From the NCBI GenBank assembly GCA_035551355.1, contig DASZNF010000031.1, positions 19,626 to 83,625 of the forward strand: a stretch of DNA of 64,000 nt, given 5' to 3'. Position numbers and translations under genes: made by a program. Position 1 is the first letter of the stretch. Every line of letters starts with the position of its first letter. Shown here piece by piece: positions 8,622 to 17,528 of the stretch. This DNA comes from DATATV01 sp035551355. Lineage in GTDB: Bacteria > Actinomycetota > Actinomycetes > Mycobacteriales > Pseudonocardiaceae. The notes under the pieces are model-generated. The model was not told the DNA's origin and did not search any database. It saw only the letters and a program-made list of their open reading frames with translations.

Positions 8622-8963
8622 TCAGATGATCTCCGGCGCCGCGCCGTCGGCGGCCAGCGGATGGCCCGCGACGGCCCAGGCCTTCATGCCGCCGGCCACG
8701 TTGGTGGCCTCCCAGCCGTTGTCGTTCAGGAACGCGGTGGCCCGCGCGGAGCGGCCGCCGCTCCGGCACACCACGTACAGGCCGGCGTCGGCGGGCAGTT
8801 CGCCCAGCCGGCCGGGCAGGTCGCCCAGCGGGATGTGCAGCGCGCCGGGGGCGTGCCCGGCGGCCCACTCGTCGTTCTCCCGGACGTCCAGCAACACCGT
8901 GCCCTCGGGCAGCGGCTGGGTCAGTTCGGTCACGTTCACGGTGGGTACGGTCTGCGGATTCAC
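8622..8963 (-). CDS. Rhodanese-like sulfurtransferase
   Basis: A 113-residue single rhodanese domain, cytoplasmic. The motif LLDVREN..EWAAGHAPGALHIP is followed by the active-site loop C66-RSGGRS. This is a typical six-residue sulfurtransferase loop that carries persulfide on the cysteine. The GTG at 8963 is used; the reading frame continues upstream without a conserved sequence. It heads a two-gene unit with the DUF4328 membrane protein. The physiological acceptor cannot be told from sequence. Confidence 0.85.
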   Translation of the reverse strand: MNPQTVPTVNVTELTQPLPEGTVLLDVRENDEWAAGHAPGALHIPLGDLPGRLGELPADAGLYVVCRSGGRSARATAFLNDNGWEATNVAGGMKAWAVAGHPLAADGAAPEII

Positions 8964-8998
8964 ACCACGATGCTGCCACAACCGTTGCGACAACCGTG

Positions 8999-9874
8999 TC
9001 AGGTCAGCCCGGCCAGGACCTCGGCCAGCCGCGCCAGCTGTATGTCGGTCAGCGGACGGGTGCGCCACCCGGAGCCGGTCAGCGTGTACTCGGTGCCGGC
9101 GGGACGGTAGATCCGCACGGTCTGGGCGGTGCTCGCCGCCGGGGACAGCTGCAGCACGGTGCCATCGGGCATGGTGCGGCGCAGGGTGCCGGCCGGACCG
9201 CTCGCCGGGAGGTCGGCGTCGGCCTGCTCGGCAGGGGTGCCGGAGTAGGCGCCGGGCTGCACGTTCAGCTGGCCGCCGTTGACCTCGATCAGCAACTGGC
9301 CCTGCGCGGCGCCGCGGTCGGGCGCGCCGGTCAGGCCGAGGTCGGCCAGCGCGGCCAGCACCGAATCGCGCAGGCCGGACAGGTCGGCCGTGGTCGGCAC
9401 GAGCCGAGCGGCGGGGGCCGAGGTGGCGGTGGTGGCCTGGACCGGCGCGGTGCTGGTCGGCCCGGTGCCCGGGGTGGCCATCGGGGCGTCCTGGGTGGGC
9501 TGGACGGTGGCTTCCGGCCGTTGCGTCCGGGTGGTGTCCGGGACCGGTGGGGTGCTCCAGCCGGGCAGGAATCCGCTGGTGGCCGAGGTGCTGGTGGCCA
9601 CCGACACGCCCTGATCGGCCGCGCCGACCCCGGCCGGGCCGCGGTGGGCCAGCAGGCTCGCGCCCAGCGCGACCACGCCGAGCACCGCGATCACCCCGGC
9701 GCCCGCGGCCAGCCGCTGGCCGATCAGCCTGCGCCGGCCCCGGGCCACCAGGTCGGCCAGTTCGGTGTGCACCGGGGGGGCGGGCTGATCGGCCAGCGAC
9801 CGCAGCGCGCGGCGTGCCATCCGTTCCTCCCCGTCCTCGGCGAAACCGTGCTCGAACTCGTTCTGCTCGGCCAT
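8999..9874 (-). CDS. Membrane partner of second SigE-family sigma factor
   Basis: A 291-residue single-pass protein. The N-terminal ~55 residues are cytoplasmic and include ARRALRSLADQPAPPVHTELADLVARGRRR. A transmembrane helix (~57-76) is followed by a Thr/Ser/Pro linker and an extracytoplasmic domain (~165-291). The ATG overlaps the TGA of the sigma gene (TGATG), so the pair is coupled. It is built on the same plan as the protein encoded at 3805-4842, and together they suggest two paralogous sigma/sensor loci. No zinc-finger anti-sigma signature is visible. An anti-sigma role is an inference from position. Confidence 0.7.
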   Translation of the reverse strand: MAEQNEFEHGFAEDGEERMARRALRSLADQPAPPVHTELADLVARGRRRLIGQRLAAGAGVIAVLGVVALGASLLAHRGPAGVGAADQGVSVATSTSATSGFLPGWSTPPVPDTTRTQRPEATVQPTQDAPMATPGTGPTSTAPVQATTATSAPAARLVPTTADLSGLRDSVLAALADLGLTGAPDRGAAQGQLLIEVNGGQLNVQPGAYSGTPAEQADADLPASGPAGTLRRTMPDGTVLQLSPAASTAQTVRIYRPAGTEYTLTGSGWRTRPLTDIQLARLAEVLAGLT

Positions 9875-10392
9875 CACGCGCACCCCGCCAGTCCGGTCAG
9901 CCGCGGTTCCCCGGTCATCGCGTGGTAGGCCACGCGCAGGTTGGCCAGGCCGCGGGTGGTCTGGCTCTTCACCGTGCCGGTGGAGCAGCCCAGCGTGGTG
10001 GCCGCCTGCTCCACCGAAAGGTCCTGCAGGAAGCGCAGCACCAGCACGGCCCGCTGCCGGGCCGGCACCGTGGCCAGCGCGGCGATCAGCGTCTCCCGTT
10101 CCGGGTCGTAGCCGGTGTCGGCGGCCGGGGTGTCGGGCACCTCGGCCACGCTGTGCTCGCGGGCCCGGCCGCGCCGCCGGGTGTCCAGGAACACCCGGGT
10201 CAGCACGGTGCGCAGGTAGGCGTCCGCGGTTTCGGTGCGGACCCGGCCCCAGTGCGCGTACATCCGCACGAACGCGGACTGGGCGAGTTCCTCGGCCTCG
10301 TTCCAGTTGCCGCACAGTGCGTAGCCGATCCGCCGGGCGTGCTCGAACCGGGCCGCGAAGAACTCGGCGAACTCCTCCTGCCGCCGCCCCAT
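9874..10392 (-). CDS. SigE-family ECF RNA polymerase sigma factor
   Basis: A 172-residue ECF sigma factor with region 2 (~5-75, including AEELAQSAFVRMYAHWGRV) and region 4 (~105-155, VPARQRAVLVLRFLQDLSVEQAATTLGCSTGTVKSQT). The length is standard for the SigE family. The ATG at 10392 is preceded by GAGGAGGT at ideal spacing, which fixes the start. It overlaps the downstream membrane-protein gene by one base. Its regulation presumably involves that partner. Confidence 0.88.
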   Translation of the reverse strand: MGRRQEEFAEFFAARFEHARRIGYALCGNWNEAEELAQSAFVRMYAHWGRVRTETADAYLRTVLTRVFLDTRRRGRAREHSVAEVPDTPAADTGYDPERETLIAALATVPARQRAVLVLRFLQDLSVEQAATTLGCSTGTVKSQTTRGLANLRVAYHAMTGEPRLTGLAGCA

Positions 10393-10454
10393 GCGCGTAC
10401 CTCCTCGGCCCCCATACGCCGCAAGGCCGGACGGGGTTGCACGACGGGCGAAGA

Positions 10455-12227
10455 TCACCGGCGATGGCGGCCGTCGGCGACCCGGCCGCGGTCGGCGCCG
10501 AACCGGGCCACGTCCCGGTCCCGGATGAAGCCGAGCGGATCGGGCGCGTGCAGCCGCAACAGGATCCGGTTGACGTCCTCGGGGATCCGCCGCGGGGTCA
10601 GCTTGGACACCAGCAACACGGTCGCGAACGCCACCGGCACGGTGATCAGCGCCGGCTGCACCACGAACCAGGGCGCCCAGTTGCCGGTGTACTCGCTGAC
10701 GATGTTGACCACCAGCGCGGTGATCACCAGGCTGCCGCCGAGCACGATGCCTGCGGCCGCGCCGATCCAGGTCAGCTTGCGCCACCAGATGCCGATCACC
10801 AGCACCGGCGCGAACGTGGACGCGGCCAGCGCGAAGGACAGTCCCACCGACAGTGACACGTCCCCGGGCGGCAGCAGCACGGCCAGGGCCAGCGGCACCA
10901 CCCCGGCGACCAGCGCGGCCCACCGGAAATCCCGCACCCGGCCGGGCAGCGCGTCGGTGGACAGCACCCCGGCCACGCTGACGATCAGCCCGGAGCAGGT
11001 GGACAGGAACGCGGCGAACGCACCGGCCGCGATCACCGCGCCCAGGATCTCCCCGGGCAGCCCCGGTAACACCTTGCTGGGCAACATCAGCACGGTCACG
11101 TCGGTCTGCCCGGTGACCAGCAGTTCCGGGGTGTAGAGCCGGGACAGCGCGCCCAGCGCGGTCGGGAACAGATAGAACAGGCCCAGCAGCAGCAGCACGT
11201 GCACGGTGGTGCGCCGGGCGGCCCGGCCGTTGGGGTTGGTGTAGAAGCGCACCAGCACGTGCGGCAGCCCCATGGTGCCCAGGAACAGCGCCAGGATCAG
11301 CGAATACGTGCCGAACAGCGAGGACAGCCCGCCGGCTTCCGGGCGCAGCCAGGACGAGTTGGTCCTGGGTGTCCCGGACACCTCGGGCACCGCGGCGCCC
11401 TTCGGGAACGTCAGCGTGGTGCCGGCGGCCACCTGGTAGCCGCCCGGGCTCCAGATGGCCGGGCCGCCCGCCGGTTTGCCGTTCACCGTGCCGTTGGCCG
11501 ACAGCCGCACCAGCTCACTGACCTGCAGGGTCACCGGGGTGGGCACGGTGATGGTGGTGTTGGCGGTGAAGTCGGGCACCCGGTCGGCCGACAGCGGCTG
11601 CTGCATCGGGTGCCCGGCCACGAACACCACGATCATGATGAACGTGGGCACGGCCAGCGCGAACAGCTTCACCCAGTACTGGAAGGCCTGCACCACGGTG
11701 ATCGAGCGCATGCCGCCGCCGAACACGTTGATGGTGACCAGCACCAGCACGACCACGGCGCCCACCCAGTCGGGCACCGGCATGATGGTGGACAGCGTCA
11801 GCCCGGCCGTCTGCAGCTGCGGCACCAGGTAGAAGATGCCGATCAGCACCACGAACACCGTGCACAGCATGCGCAGCCCGGTCGAGCCGAGGCGGGCCTC
11901 GGCGAAGTCGGGCAGGGTGTAGGCGCCCGAGCGGCGCAGCGGGGCGGCCACGAACAACAGCAGCGCCAGGTGGCCCGCGGCGAAACCGACCGAGTACCAC
12001 AGCGAGTCCGCGCCGTCCTTGAGGATCAGCCCGGCCACCCCGAGGAAGGACGCGGCCGACAGGTACTCCCCGGCGATGGCCGCCGCGTTGCGGGAGGACC
12101 GCACGATCCGGCGGGCGACCAGGAAGTCCGGGGTGGTGTTGGCCAGCCGGGAACTGTGGAAACCCAGGTACCAGGTCAGCACGCCGATCAACACAACGGC
12201 GGCGATCGCCAACGGGTTGAAGTCCAC
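10455..12227 (-). CDS. Sodium:solute symporter, acetate/monocarboxylate type
   Basis: A 590-residue SSS-family (SLC5-like) permease with about 13 transmembrane segments. It begins (V)DFNPLAIAAVVLIGVL, with family signatures GEYLSAASFLGVAG and a GGMRSITVVQAFQYWVK motif in the central part. A ~100-residue extracytoplasmic loop (~205-300) is as in ActP/MctC proteins. It most likely imports acetate, pyruvate or propionate with a cation. The neighbouring DUF485 protein and LytTR regulator support the comparison with mctBC of Corynebacterium glutamicum. The exact substrate cannot be read from sequence. Confidence 0.85.
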   Translation of the reverse strand: MDFNPLAIAAVVLIGVLTWYLGFHSSRLANTTPDFLVARRIVRSSRNAAAIAGEYLSAASFLGVAGLILKDGADSLWYSVGFAAGHLALLLFVAAPLRRSGAYTLPDFAEARLGSTGLRMLCTVFVVLIGIFYLVPQLQTAGLTLSTIMPVPDWVGAVVVLVLVTINVFGGGMRSITVVQAFQYWVKLFALAVPTFIMIVVFVAGHPMQQPLSADRVPDFTANTTITVPTPVTLQVSELVRLSANGTVNGKPAGGPAIWSPGGYQVAAGTTLTFPKGAAVPEVSGTPRTNSSWLRPEAGGLSSLFGTYSLILALFLGTMGLPHVLVRFYTNPNGRAARRTTVHVLLLLGLFYLFPTALGALSRLYTPELLVTGQTDVTVLMLPSKVLPGLPGEILGAVIAAGAFAAFLSTCSGLIVSVAGVLSTDALPGRVRDFRWAALVAGVVPLALAVLLPPGDVSLSVGLSFALAASTFAPVLVIGIWWRKLTWIGAAAGIVLGGSLVITALVVNIVSEYTGNWAPWFVVQPALITVPVAFATVLLVSKLTPRRIPEDVNRILLRLHAPDPLGFIRDRDVARFGADRGRVADGRHRR

Positions 12228-12252
12228 GGCCTGCGCTCTTGGCTGTCGTTGG

Positions 12253-12672
12253 TCAGCTTTCGACCATGTTCACGAAGTCCTTCTCGTGCCGCTCGGCCAG
12301 CCGGTTGTGCCACCAGCCGACGCCGAACAGCAAGGCAAAGGGTAGGACCCCGATGAGCAACCACGGCAACCGGACGCCGAAGACGGTCACGTTGTCGAAG
12401 GCGGGCGAGAGGAAACAGGCCAGCGGCAGACCCACCAGCGGGACCGCGATCAGCGTGGCCAGGCTCATGGCCGTCTTGAACTGGGCGCGCAGCAGATTGC
12501 GCACCAGCACCTCGCCGACGCTGGTCTGTTCCTCCAGCTCGGTGATGGTGCGCACCACGGTGACCGGGTTACGCGAGTCGTTGAGCACCACCCGCTTGCG
12601 CCGCGGCTTGCGTCCCGGGACCGGTTTGGGTTCCCGGCCGACGGAGTCGCCGGAGGCGGAGTGCCTGCTCAT
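12253..12672 (-). CDS. DUF485-like small membrane protein
   Basis: A 139-residue protein with a basic N-terminus, a short helix (TVVRTITELEEQT) and two transmembrane helices (~75-95 and ~105-125). This is the arrangement of DUF485 proteins (YjcH/MctB) that partner SSS acetate permeases. The ATG overlaps the stop of the LytTR regulator gene (ATGA) and the permease follows 25 bp downstream, so regulator, small subunit and permease form one operon. Confidence 0.75.
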   Translation of the reverse strand: MSRHSASGDSVGREPKPVPGRKPRRKRVVLNDSRNPVTVVRTITELEEQTSVGEVLVRNLLRAQFKTAMSLATLIAVPLVGLPLACFLSPAFDNVTVFGVRLPWLLIGVLPFALLFGVGWWHNRLAERHEKDFVNMVES

Positions 12673-13493
12673 CCCCAGCCGTTCTTGGGCGAGCGGACCA
12701 GCCGGTCCTTCAGCTGCCGGGTGTGCCGCCGGGACACCGGGAGTTCCTTCTCGTTGTCCCCGATCAGCACCGTGTAGCCCGACGGGCCCATGCGCAGTTC
12801 GGTGATCAGCGGCAGGGACACCAGGTAGGAGCGGTGGATGCGGACGAACCCGGCCTCGCCCCAGCGCTCCTCCAGCTGGGCCAGCGGGATGCGCACCAAG
12901 TGCGAGCCGTCGGCGGTGTGCAGCCGGGCGTAGTCGCCCTGCGCCTCCACCCAGCGCACCGAGGCCCGGGGCACCATCTTGGTGATCCCGGCCAGTTCCA
13001 CCGGGATCACGTCGGTGTCGTCGGCCGGTTCGGCCGCCATCGGCGGGGCCGCGGTCGGGGCGGGGGGCTGGCGCTTGGTCAGCACCCGCTCCACCGCCTT
13101 GTTCAGCCGCCCCTGCTGCAGCGGCTTGAGCAGGTAGTCCACCGCGCCCAGCTCGAAGGCGTTGACCGCCTCGTCGCTGATGCCGGTGACGAACACCAGC
13201 GCGGGCGGCGGGCGCAGGGCCGAGAGGACCCTGGCCAACTCGATGCCGGACAGGCCGGGCATGTTGATGTCGATGAACACGGCGTCGACCGGGGCCATCT
13301 TGGCCCGTTTGCGCGCGGCCACCTCGCTGTCGCTGCCGCCGATCAGGCTCAGCGCCTCGGCCGCGTCGCCGGCTTTGAGGGTGCGCCGTACGTACTCGTT
13401 GTTCTCCAACATGTAGTACAGCTCGTCGAGGCCGTGTGGCTCGTCGTCGACGGCCAGCACGACCAAACCCGGTGTGCCTTCTCGGTTGCTCAC
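12669..13493 (-). CDS. LytTR-family response regulator
   Basis: A 274-residue regulator. The receiver domain (~9-128) has acidic pair D16-D17, phosphoacceptor D75 (FIDINMPG) and K118 in YLLKPLQQ. The C-terminal LytTR DNA-binding domain (~165-265) includes VRWVEAQGDYARLHTADG and FVRIHRSYLV. It is most likely phosphorylated by the LytS-like kinase encoded at 14555-15865 and controls the downstream symporter operon. The start is GTG at 13493 and there is no good Shine-Dalgarno sequence. Confidence 0.88.
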   Translation of the reverse strand: MSNREGTPGLVVLAVDDEPHGLDELYYMLENNEYVRRTLKAGDAAEALSLIGGSDSEVAARKRAKMAPVDAVFIDINMPGLSGIELARVLSALRPPPALVFVTGISDEAVNAFELGAVDYLLKPLQQGRLNKAVERVLTKRQPPAPTAAPPMAAEPADDTDVIPVELAGITKMVPRASVRWVEAQGDYARLHTADGSHLVRIPLAQLEERWGEAGFVRIHRSYLVSLPLITELRMGPSGYTVLIGDNEKELPVSRRHTRQLKDRLVRSPKNGWG

Positions 13494-13620
13494 TGTGTGC
13501 CGAATCTTGCCCAGTGCCCGGCGGTGCTGTCCACACTGACTCCGCCACCCGTCCGGGTGAGTTTCGCCGCGCGCCGACTTTGTGCTGGTTGTCCGGCCGC
13601 AAGTATTTGCGGCGGCAAAA

Positions 13621-14523
13621 TCAGAGACCGAAACGTGACCATGCCGACCGGCTGTCCACCGCGTCCAGCACGGCCAGAATCTGCTCTGCCGGTGAGCCGG
13701 GCAGCCCAAGCCGGCTGGCCGGGCCGCCGACGCCCAGCCGGGCCAACAGCGGCCTGCGCGGCTCGGCCACCACCACGTGGGCGTCGCCGAAGCGCTCCTT
13801 GAGCACCCCGCGCAGCGTGCCCAGCCCGTCGACCAGGCCCAGTTCGGCTGCCCTGGCCCCGGTCCACACCTCGCCGGTGAACAGGTCGGCCGCGGCGTCG
13901 ATCTTGTCCCCGCGCCGGGTCTTCACCCAGTCCACGAACTGCTTGTGCAGCTCGTCCTGCAGCCCGGTCAGCCACGCCACGTCGGCCGGCTTCTCCGGCT
14001 GGAACGGGTCCAGCCGCAGCTTGTTCGCCCCCGCGGTGTGCACCCGGCGCTCCACGCCGATCCGCTCCAGCAGGCCGGACAGCCCGAACCCGGCGCTGAT
14101 CACCCCGATCGACCCGACCAGCGAGGTGGCGTGTGCGTAGATCTCGTCCGCGGCGCAGGCCAGCCAGTACCCGCCCGAGGCGGCCACGTCCTCGCAGAAG
14201 CCCAGCACCGGCACGTCCTTGTCGGCGGCCAGGGTGCGGATCCGCTCGGCGATCAGCGCCGACTGGGTGGCCGCGCCGCCCGGGGAGTTCACCGCCAGCG
14301 CCACCGCGACCAGCCGCTCGTGGCCGAACGCGCGGGTCAGCGCGGTCTCGATGCCGGCCAGGTTCAGCGCCGGGCGGCCCACCGGGGTGGGCGTCGGGGT
14401 GATCACGCCGTGCAGCTTGACCACGGCGACCACGTCGCGTTTGTCACCGCCGCCGGTCAGCTCGGCCAGCCGGCCGGGCAGCTTGGCGGTCAGGCGTTCG
14501 GTCAGCTTCTCCGTGGACGTCAT
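13621..14523 (-). CDS. sppA: S49-family signal peptide peptidase
   Basis: A 300-residue SppA-type serine protease of the short form. Catalytic Ser116 lies in AASGGYWLACAADEIYA. Lys168 (GANKLRLDPF) follows 52 residues later, the same spacing as the Ser147/Lys199 dyad of Bacillus subtilis SppA. No clear N-terminal membrane anchor is seen, so it may be cytoplasmic or peripheral. The gene lies between the LytTR regulator and the LytS-type kinase, all on the same strand, with 127 bp and 31 bp gaps. Confidence 0.88.
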   Translation of the reverse strand: MTSTEKLTERLTAKLPGRLAELTGGGDKRDVVAVVKLHGVITPTPTPVGRPALNLAGIETALTRAFGHERLVAVALAVNSPGGAATQSALIAERIRTLAADKDVPVLGFCEDVAASGGYWLACAADEIYAHATSLVGSIGVISAGFGLSGLLERIGVERRVHTAGANKLRLDPFQPEKPADVAWLTGLQDELHKQFVDWVKTRRGDKIDAAADLFTGEVWTGARAAELGLVDGLGTLRGVLKERFGDAHVVVAEPRRPLLARLGVGGPASRLGLPGSPAEQILAVLDAVDSRSAWSRFGL

Positions 14524-14530
14524 GCCCGCG

Positions 14531-14536
14531 AATGTA
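14531..14536 (-). promoter_or_regulatory. -10 element, leaderless sppA
   Basis: TACATT on the minus strand lies 7 nt before the sppA ATG, with no ribosome-binding sequence. Confidence 0.5.
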
Positions 14537-14554
14537 CCCAGAGCGGGCGCGTGC

Positions 14555-15865
14555 TCAGTCGTGCTGCCGGATGGGCTCGATGGCGCCGATGCCCGAACCC
14601 CAGTCGACCGCGGCCAGCGCCTGACCGGCGGCGGTGTCCTCCAGGTCCAGCGCGCCCCGGCCGAACCCGGGCAGCGCCGGTTTGACGTTGGAGGAGAACT
14701 TGGGCACCCGCAGGATCACCTTCATGCCCGCGCCCGGGGCGGTCTCCACCATCAGGGCGTACTCGTCGCCGTACACCGAGCGCATCCGCTGGTTGATGTT
14801 GCCGATCCCGACGTGCGCGCCGGAGCGGTGCGAGTCGGCCAGATCGGTCAGCCGGTCGGCGTCCATGCCGACGCCGTCGTCCTCCACGCTGATCAGCGCC
14901 TCGGTGCCGTGGTCCTGGGCGATCACGGTGACCGTGCCGCCGCCGGGCTTGCGGGCCAGGCCGTGCCGCACCGCGTTCTCCACCAGCGGCTGCAACACCA
15001 GGAAGGGCACGGTCACGCCGAGCACCTCGGGGGCGATCTTCAGCCGCACGTGCAGCCGCTGCGGGCCGTAGCGGGCGCCTTCCAGGGTCAGATAGCGGTC
15101 CACGTTGGCCAGCTCGTCGCCCAGCGTGGTGAACATGCCGTTGGAGCGGAAGGAGTAGCGGGTGAAGTCGGCGAAGTCCTGCAGCAGCTCACGGGCCCGC
15201 TCCGGGTCGGTGCGGATCAGCGCCGAGATGGTGTTGAGGGCGTTGTAGACGAAGTGCGGGGAGATCTGCGCCCGCAGCGCCCGCACCTCGGCCTGGGCCA
15301 GGGCCTGCCGGGACTCGTCGAGCTTGGCCAGTTCCAGCTGGGTGCAGATGAACCGGGCGATCTCGTCGGCCAGCTTGATCAGCCGCTTGCCGCCGACCCC
15401 GCCGACCACCACCAGCACGCCCTCGATGGCGCCCTCCACCACCAGCGGCACGATCACCGCGGTGCGCATCGGGCAGTTGCCGCGCCGGTCGCACGGGAGT
15501 TTGTCGTGGTCGACGTGCTCGCGCCGGTAGTCGCCGATGGCCCGCACGATCGGCTCGGACAGGTCGACGTAGTGCTCGTTGGCCTCGCCGTCCCAGGACA
15601 GCAGGGTGCCCTCCGGGTCGGTGATGCCCACCGCGACGCAGCGCAGCAGCTCGCGCAGATGCGGGGTGGCCCGGTCGGCGGCGTCCGTGGTCAGGCCGGC
15701 CCGCAGGTCCGGGGTGGCCTTGGAAATGCGCTGCAGGGCGGCCAGGGTCGCGTCGTCCAGCGACGAGGACACCCGGCGGGTCCGGCACAGGATCACGAAC
15801 ACAGTGAGCACCGCGATCGTGGCGATCACGCCCAGCACGGCGCGCTCGTTGAGTAGCTGGGCCAC
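14555..15865 (-). CDS. LytS-type sensor histidine kinase
   Basis: A 436-residue kinase of the His_kinase (PF06580) class. One N-terminal transmembrane helix (~8-27) is followed by a GAF-like domain (~45-175) with two closely spaced cysteines (C125, C131; LPCDRRGNCP). The dimerisation/phosphoacceptor helix carries H204 (ISPHFVYNALNTISAL) and the ATPase domain (~290-400) has N- and G-boxes (VENAVRHGLA, DDGVGMD). It is the probable partner of the LytTR regulator two genes downstream. With one membrane helix and a cytosolic GAF domain it more likely senses an internal than an external signal. Confidence 0.88.
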   Translation of the reverse strand: MAQLLNERAVLGVIATIAVLTVFVILCRTRRVSSSLDDATLAALQRISKATPDLRAGLTTDAADRATPHLRELLRCVAVGITDPEGTLLSWDGEANEHYVDLSEPIVRAIGDYRREHVDHDKLPCDRRGNCPMRTAVIVPLVVEGAIEGVLVVVGGVGGKRLIKLADEIARFICTQLELAKLDESRQALAQAEVRALRAQISPHFVYNALNTISALIRTDPERARELLQDFADFTRYSFRSNGMFTTLGDELANVDRYLTLEGARYGPQRLHVRLKIAPEVLGVTVPFLVLQPLVENAVRHGLARKPGGGTVTVIAQDHGTEALISVEDDGVGMDADRLTDLADSHRSGAHVGIGNINQRMRSVYGDEYALMVETAPGAGMKVILRVPKFSSNVKPALPGFGRGALDLEDTAAGQALAAVDWGSGIGAIEPIRQHD

Positions 15866-15942
15866 GGGGACATGCTCCGCTGTCGGTGTGGCGCTGGCAA
15901 GCCCGCGATCGAGCGGGGCTGTTCACAGCCGGTGTCCGGCGG

Positions 15943-16827
15943 CTACTTCAGCAGCCGGGACAGCCGCCGGTCGGCCAGCGGTTTGCCGCCGGTCTGGCAG
16001 GTCGGACAGTACTGCATGGACTTGTCGGCGAAGGACACCTCACGCACCGTGTCCCCGCAGATCGGGCAGGGCAGCCCGGTGCGGCCGTGCACCCGCAGGC
16101 CGGCGTGTTTCTCGCCCTTGAGCAGGGCGGCGTGCTGGCCGACCGAGCGGGTCACCGCGTCGGTGAGGATCTGGCCCATGGCCGTGTGCAGCCGGTCGGT
16201 GGCCTCGTCGGTCAGCTTGCCCGCGGTGGCGTACGGGGACAGCTTGGCCAGGTGCAGGATCTCGTCGGAGTAGGCGTTGCCGATGCCTGCGATCACCGAC
16301 TGCTCGGTGAGCACGGTCTTCAGCCGCTCGGTGCGCCCGGCCAGCACCTCGGCCAGGCCGGCCCGGTCCAGGCCGAGGGCGTCCGGGCCGAGCCGGGCGA
16401 TGCCGGGCACCTCGGCCGGGTCGGCCACGATCCACACGGCCAGCCCCTTCTTGGTGCCGGCCTCGGTGAGGTCGAAGCCGGGCGCCTGCCCGGGCGGGCC
16501 AAGGTGCACCCGCAACGCCAGCGGGCCGCGGCCGGGTTTGGGCGGCGCGGCCGAGGGGTGCTCGGCCCAGCGCAGCCAGCCGGCGCGGGCCAGGTGGGTG
16601 ATCAGGTGCAGCTCGGGCTGGCCCTCCGTGCGCGGCCCGCACACCAGGTCCAGGAACTTGCCGTGCCGCGCCGCGGCCGTGACCGGCCGGCCGTGCAGCT
16701 CGGTCCACGGTGGGCTGGCAGTTTTCAGCACCGCCAGCGACGCGATGTCCACCCTGGTGACGACCCGGCCGACGGCGTGCTCGCGCAGATGCTCGGCCAG
16801 CGCCTCGACCTCCGGCAATTCGGGCAT
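15943..16827 (-). CDS. Fpg/Nei-family DNA glycosylase
   Basis: A 294-residue base-excision-repair glycosylase/AP lyase. It starts with the invariant PELPEVE (catalytic P2, E3), has K57 at the usual lysine site, the helix-two-turn-helix region around IAGIGNAYSDEIL, and a C-terminal zinc finger with two CxxC pairs (CPIC, CPTC). It removes oxidised or ring-opened bases. Whether it prefers 8-oxoguanine (Fpg) or pyrimidines (Nei) is not clear. Its sequence resembles the second, divergent Fpg-like copy common in actinobacteria. Confidence 0.9.
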   Translation of the reverse strand: MPELPEVEALAEHLREHAVGRVVTRVDIASLAVLKTASPPWTELHGRPVTAAARHGKFLDLVCGPRTEGQPELHLITHLARAGWLRWAEHPSAAPPKPGRGPLALRVHLGPPGQAPGFDLTEAGTKKGLAVWIVADPAEVPGIARLGPDALGLDRAGLAEVLAGRTERLKTVLTEQSVIAGIGNAYSDEILHLAKLSPYATAGKLTDEATDRLHTAMGQILTDAVTRSVGQHAALLKGEKHAGLRVHGRTGLPCPICGDTVREVSFADKSMQYCPTCQTGGKPLADRRLSRLLK

Positions 16828-16873
16828 GACACCAGTGTGACCCGGCCGGGCCGGTCCGTCGACCGAGCCGGGG

Positions 16874-17323
16874 TCAGTCGATGAGCTGCAGCGGGCCGTC
16901 ACTGGCCGGGACCGAGTACACCTCGATGTCCCGGGCGATCTTGGCGGTGGCCTGGCGGATGCTGAACACGCCCCGCACGCTGCCCATCCAGCGCTCCGGG
17001 GACAGCTCCTCGGCACCCTCGCCCGGCGCGCCCTGGGTGTTGGCCACCACCAGCCACGGTCGGCGGATCAGCCAGCGGGCCGGGAAGAACAGCAGCACCA
17101 CCAGCAGCACCAGGATCAGCCACTGGGGCACCACCACCGAGCCGGGGGTCCACCAGATCAACGCGGCGACCAGCACGCCGAGCATGACCAGCATGACCAT
17201 GCCGGGGCCGGAGCCACCGGCCAGGTCGTGTTCGAAGTCGTCCAGCGTCGTGGGTTTGGACCATTCGATCCGGCCGCGGAGCGTCCACATCCGGCCGTCC
17301 GCGCCCCTTACCAGCCGCGTCAC
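16874..17323 (-). CDS. Conserved two-helix membrane protein
   Basis: A 149-residue protein that I cannot assign to a named family. It starts MTRLVRGADGRMWTLRG and has two transmembrane helices (~42-60 and ~66-86) around the middle. A basic/hydrophobic stretch (RRPWLVVANTQG) follows, then a C-terminal cytoplasmic domain. AGGAGG upstream of the GTG at 17323 confirms the start. The charged N-terminus and the C-terminal domain both appear to be on the cytoplasmic side. Nothing in the neighbourhood points to a function. Confidence 0.7.
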   Translation of the reverse strand: MTRLVRGADGRMWTLRGRIEWSKPTTLDDFEHDLAGGSGPGMVMLVMLGVLVAALIWWTPGSVVVPQWLILVLLVVLLFFPARWLIRRPWLVVANTQGAPGEGAEELSPERWMGSVRGVFSIRQATAKIARDIEVYSVPASDGPLQLID

Positions 17324-17528
17324 AACAGCCTCCTGGAGATCGTCGCGTGTCGGTCACACAGGACGTCACGGCAAGTCACCGAGCGTGCCTGTGCAGTCTA
17401 TCGCGGGCCGGCAGGGCCATCCGGATGAATTCCGCCGCCCGGGCGGGGCCGGCCGACCGGGCGACCCACGACGGACCGTGATCGCCGCGATGTTCCCATG
17501 GTGATCACCGGGCCGGGCATCCGCCTGC

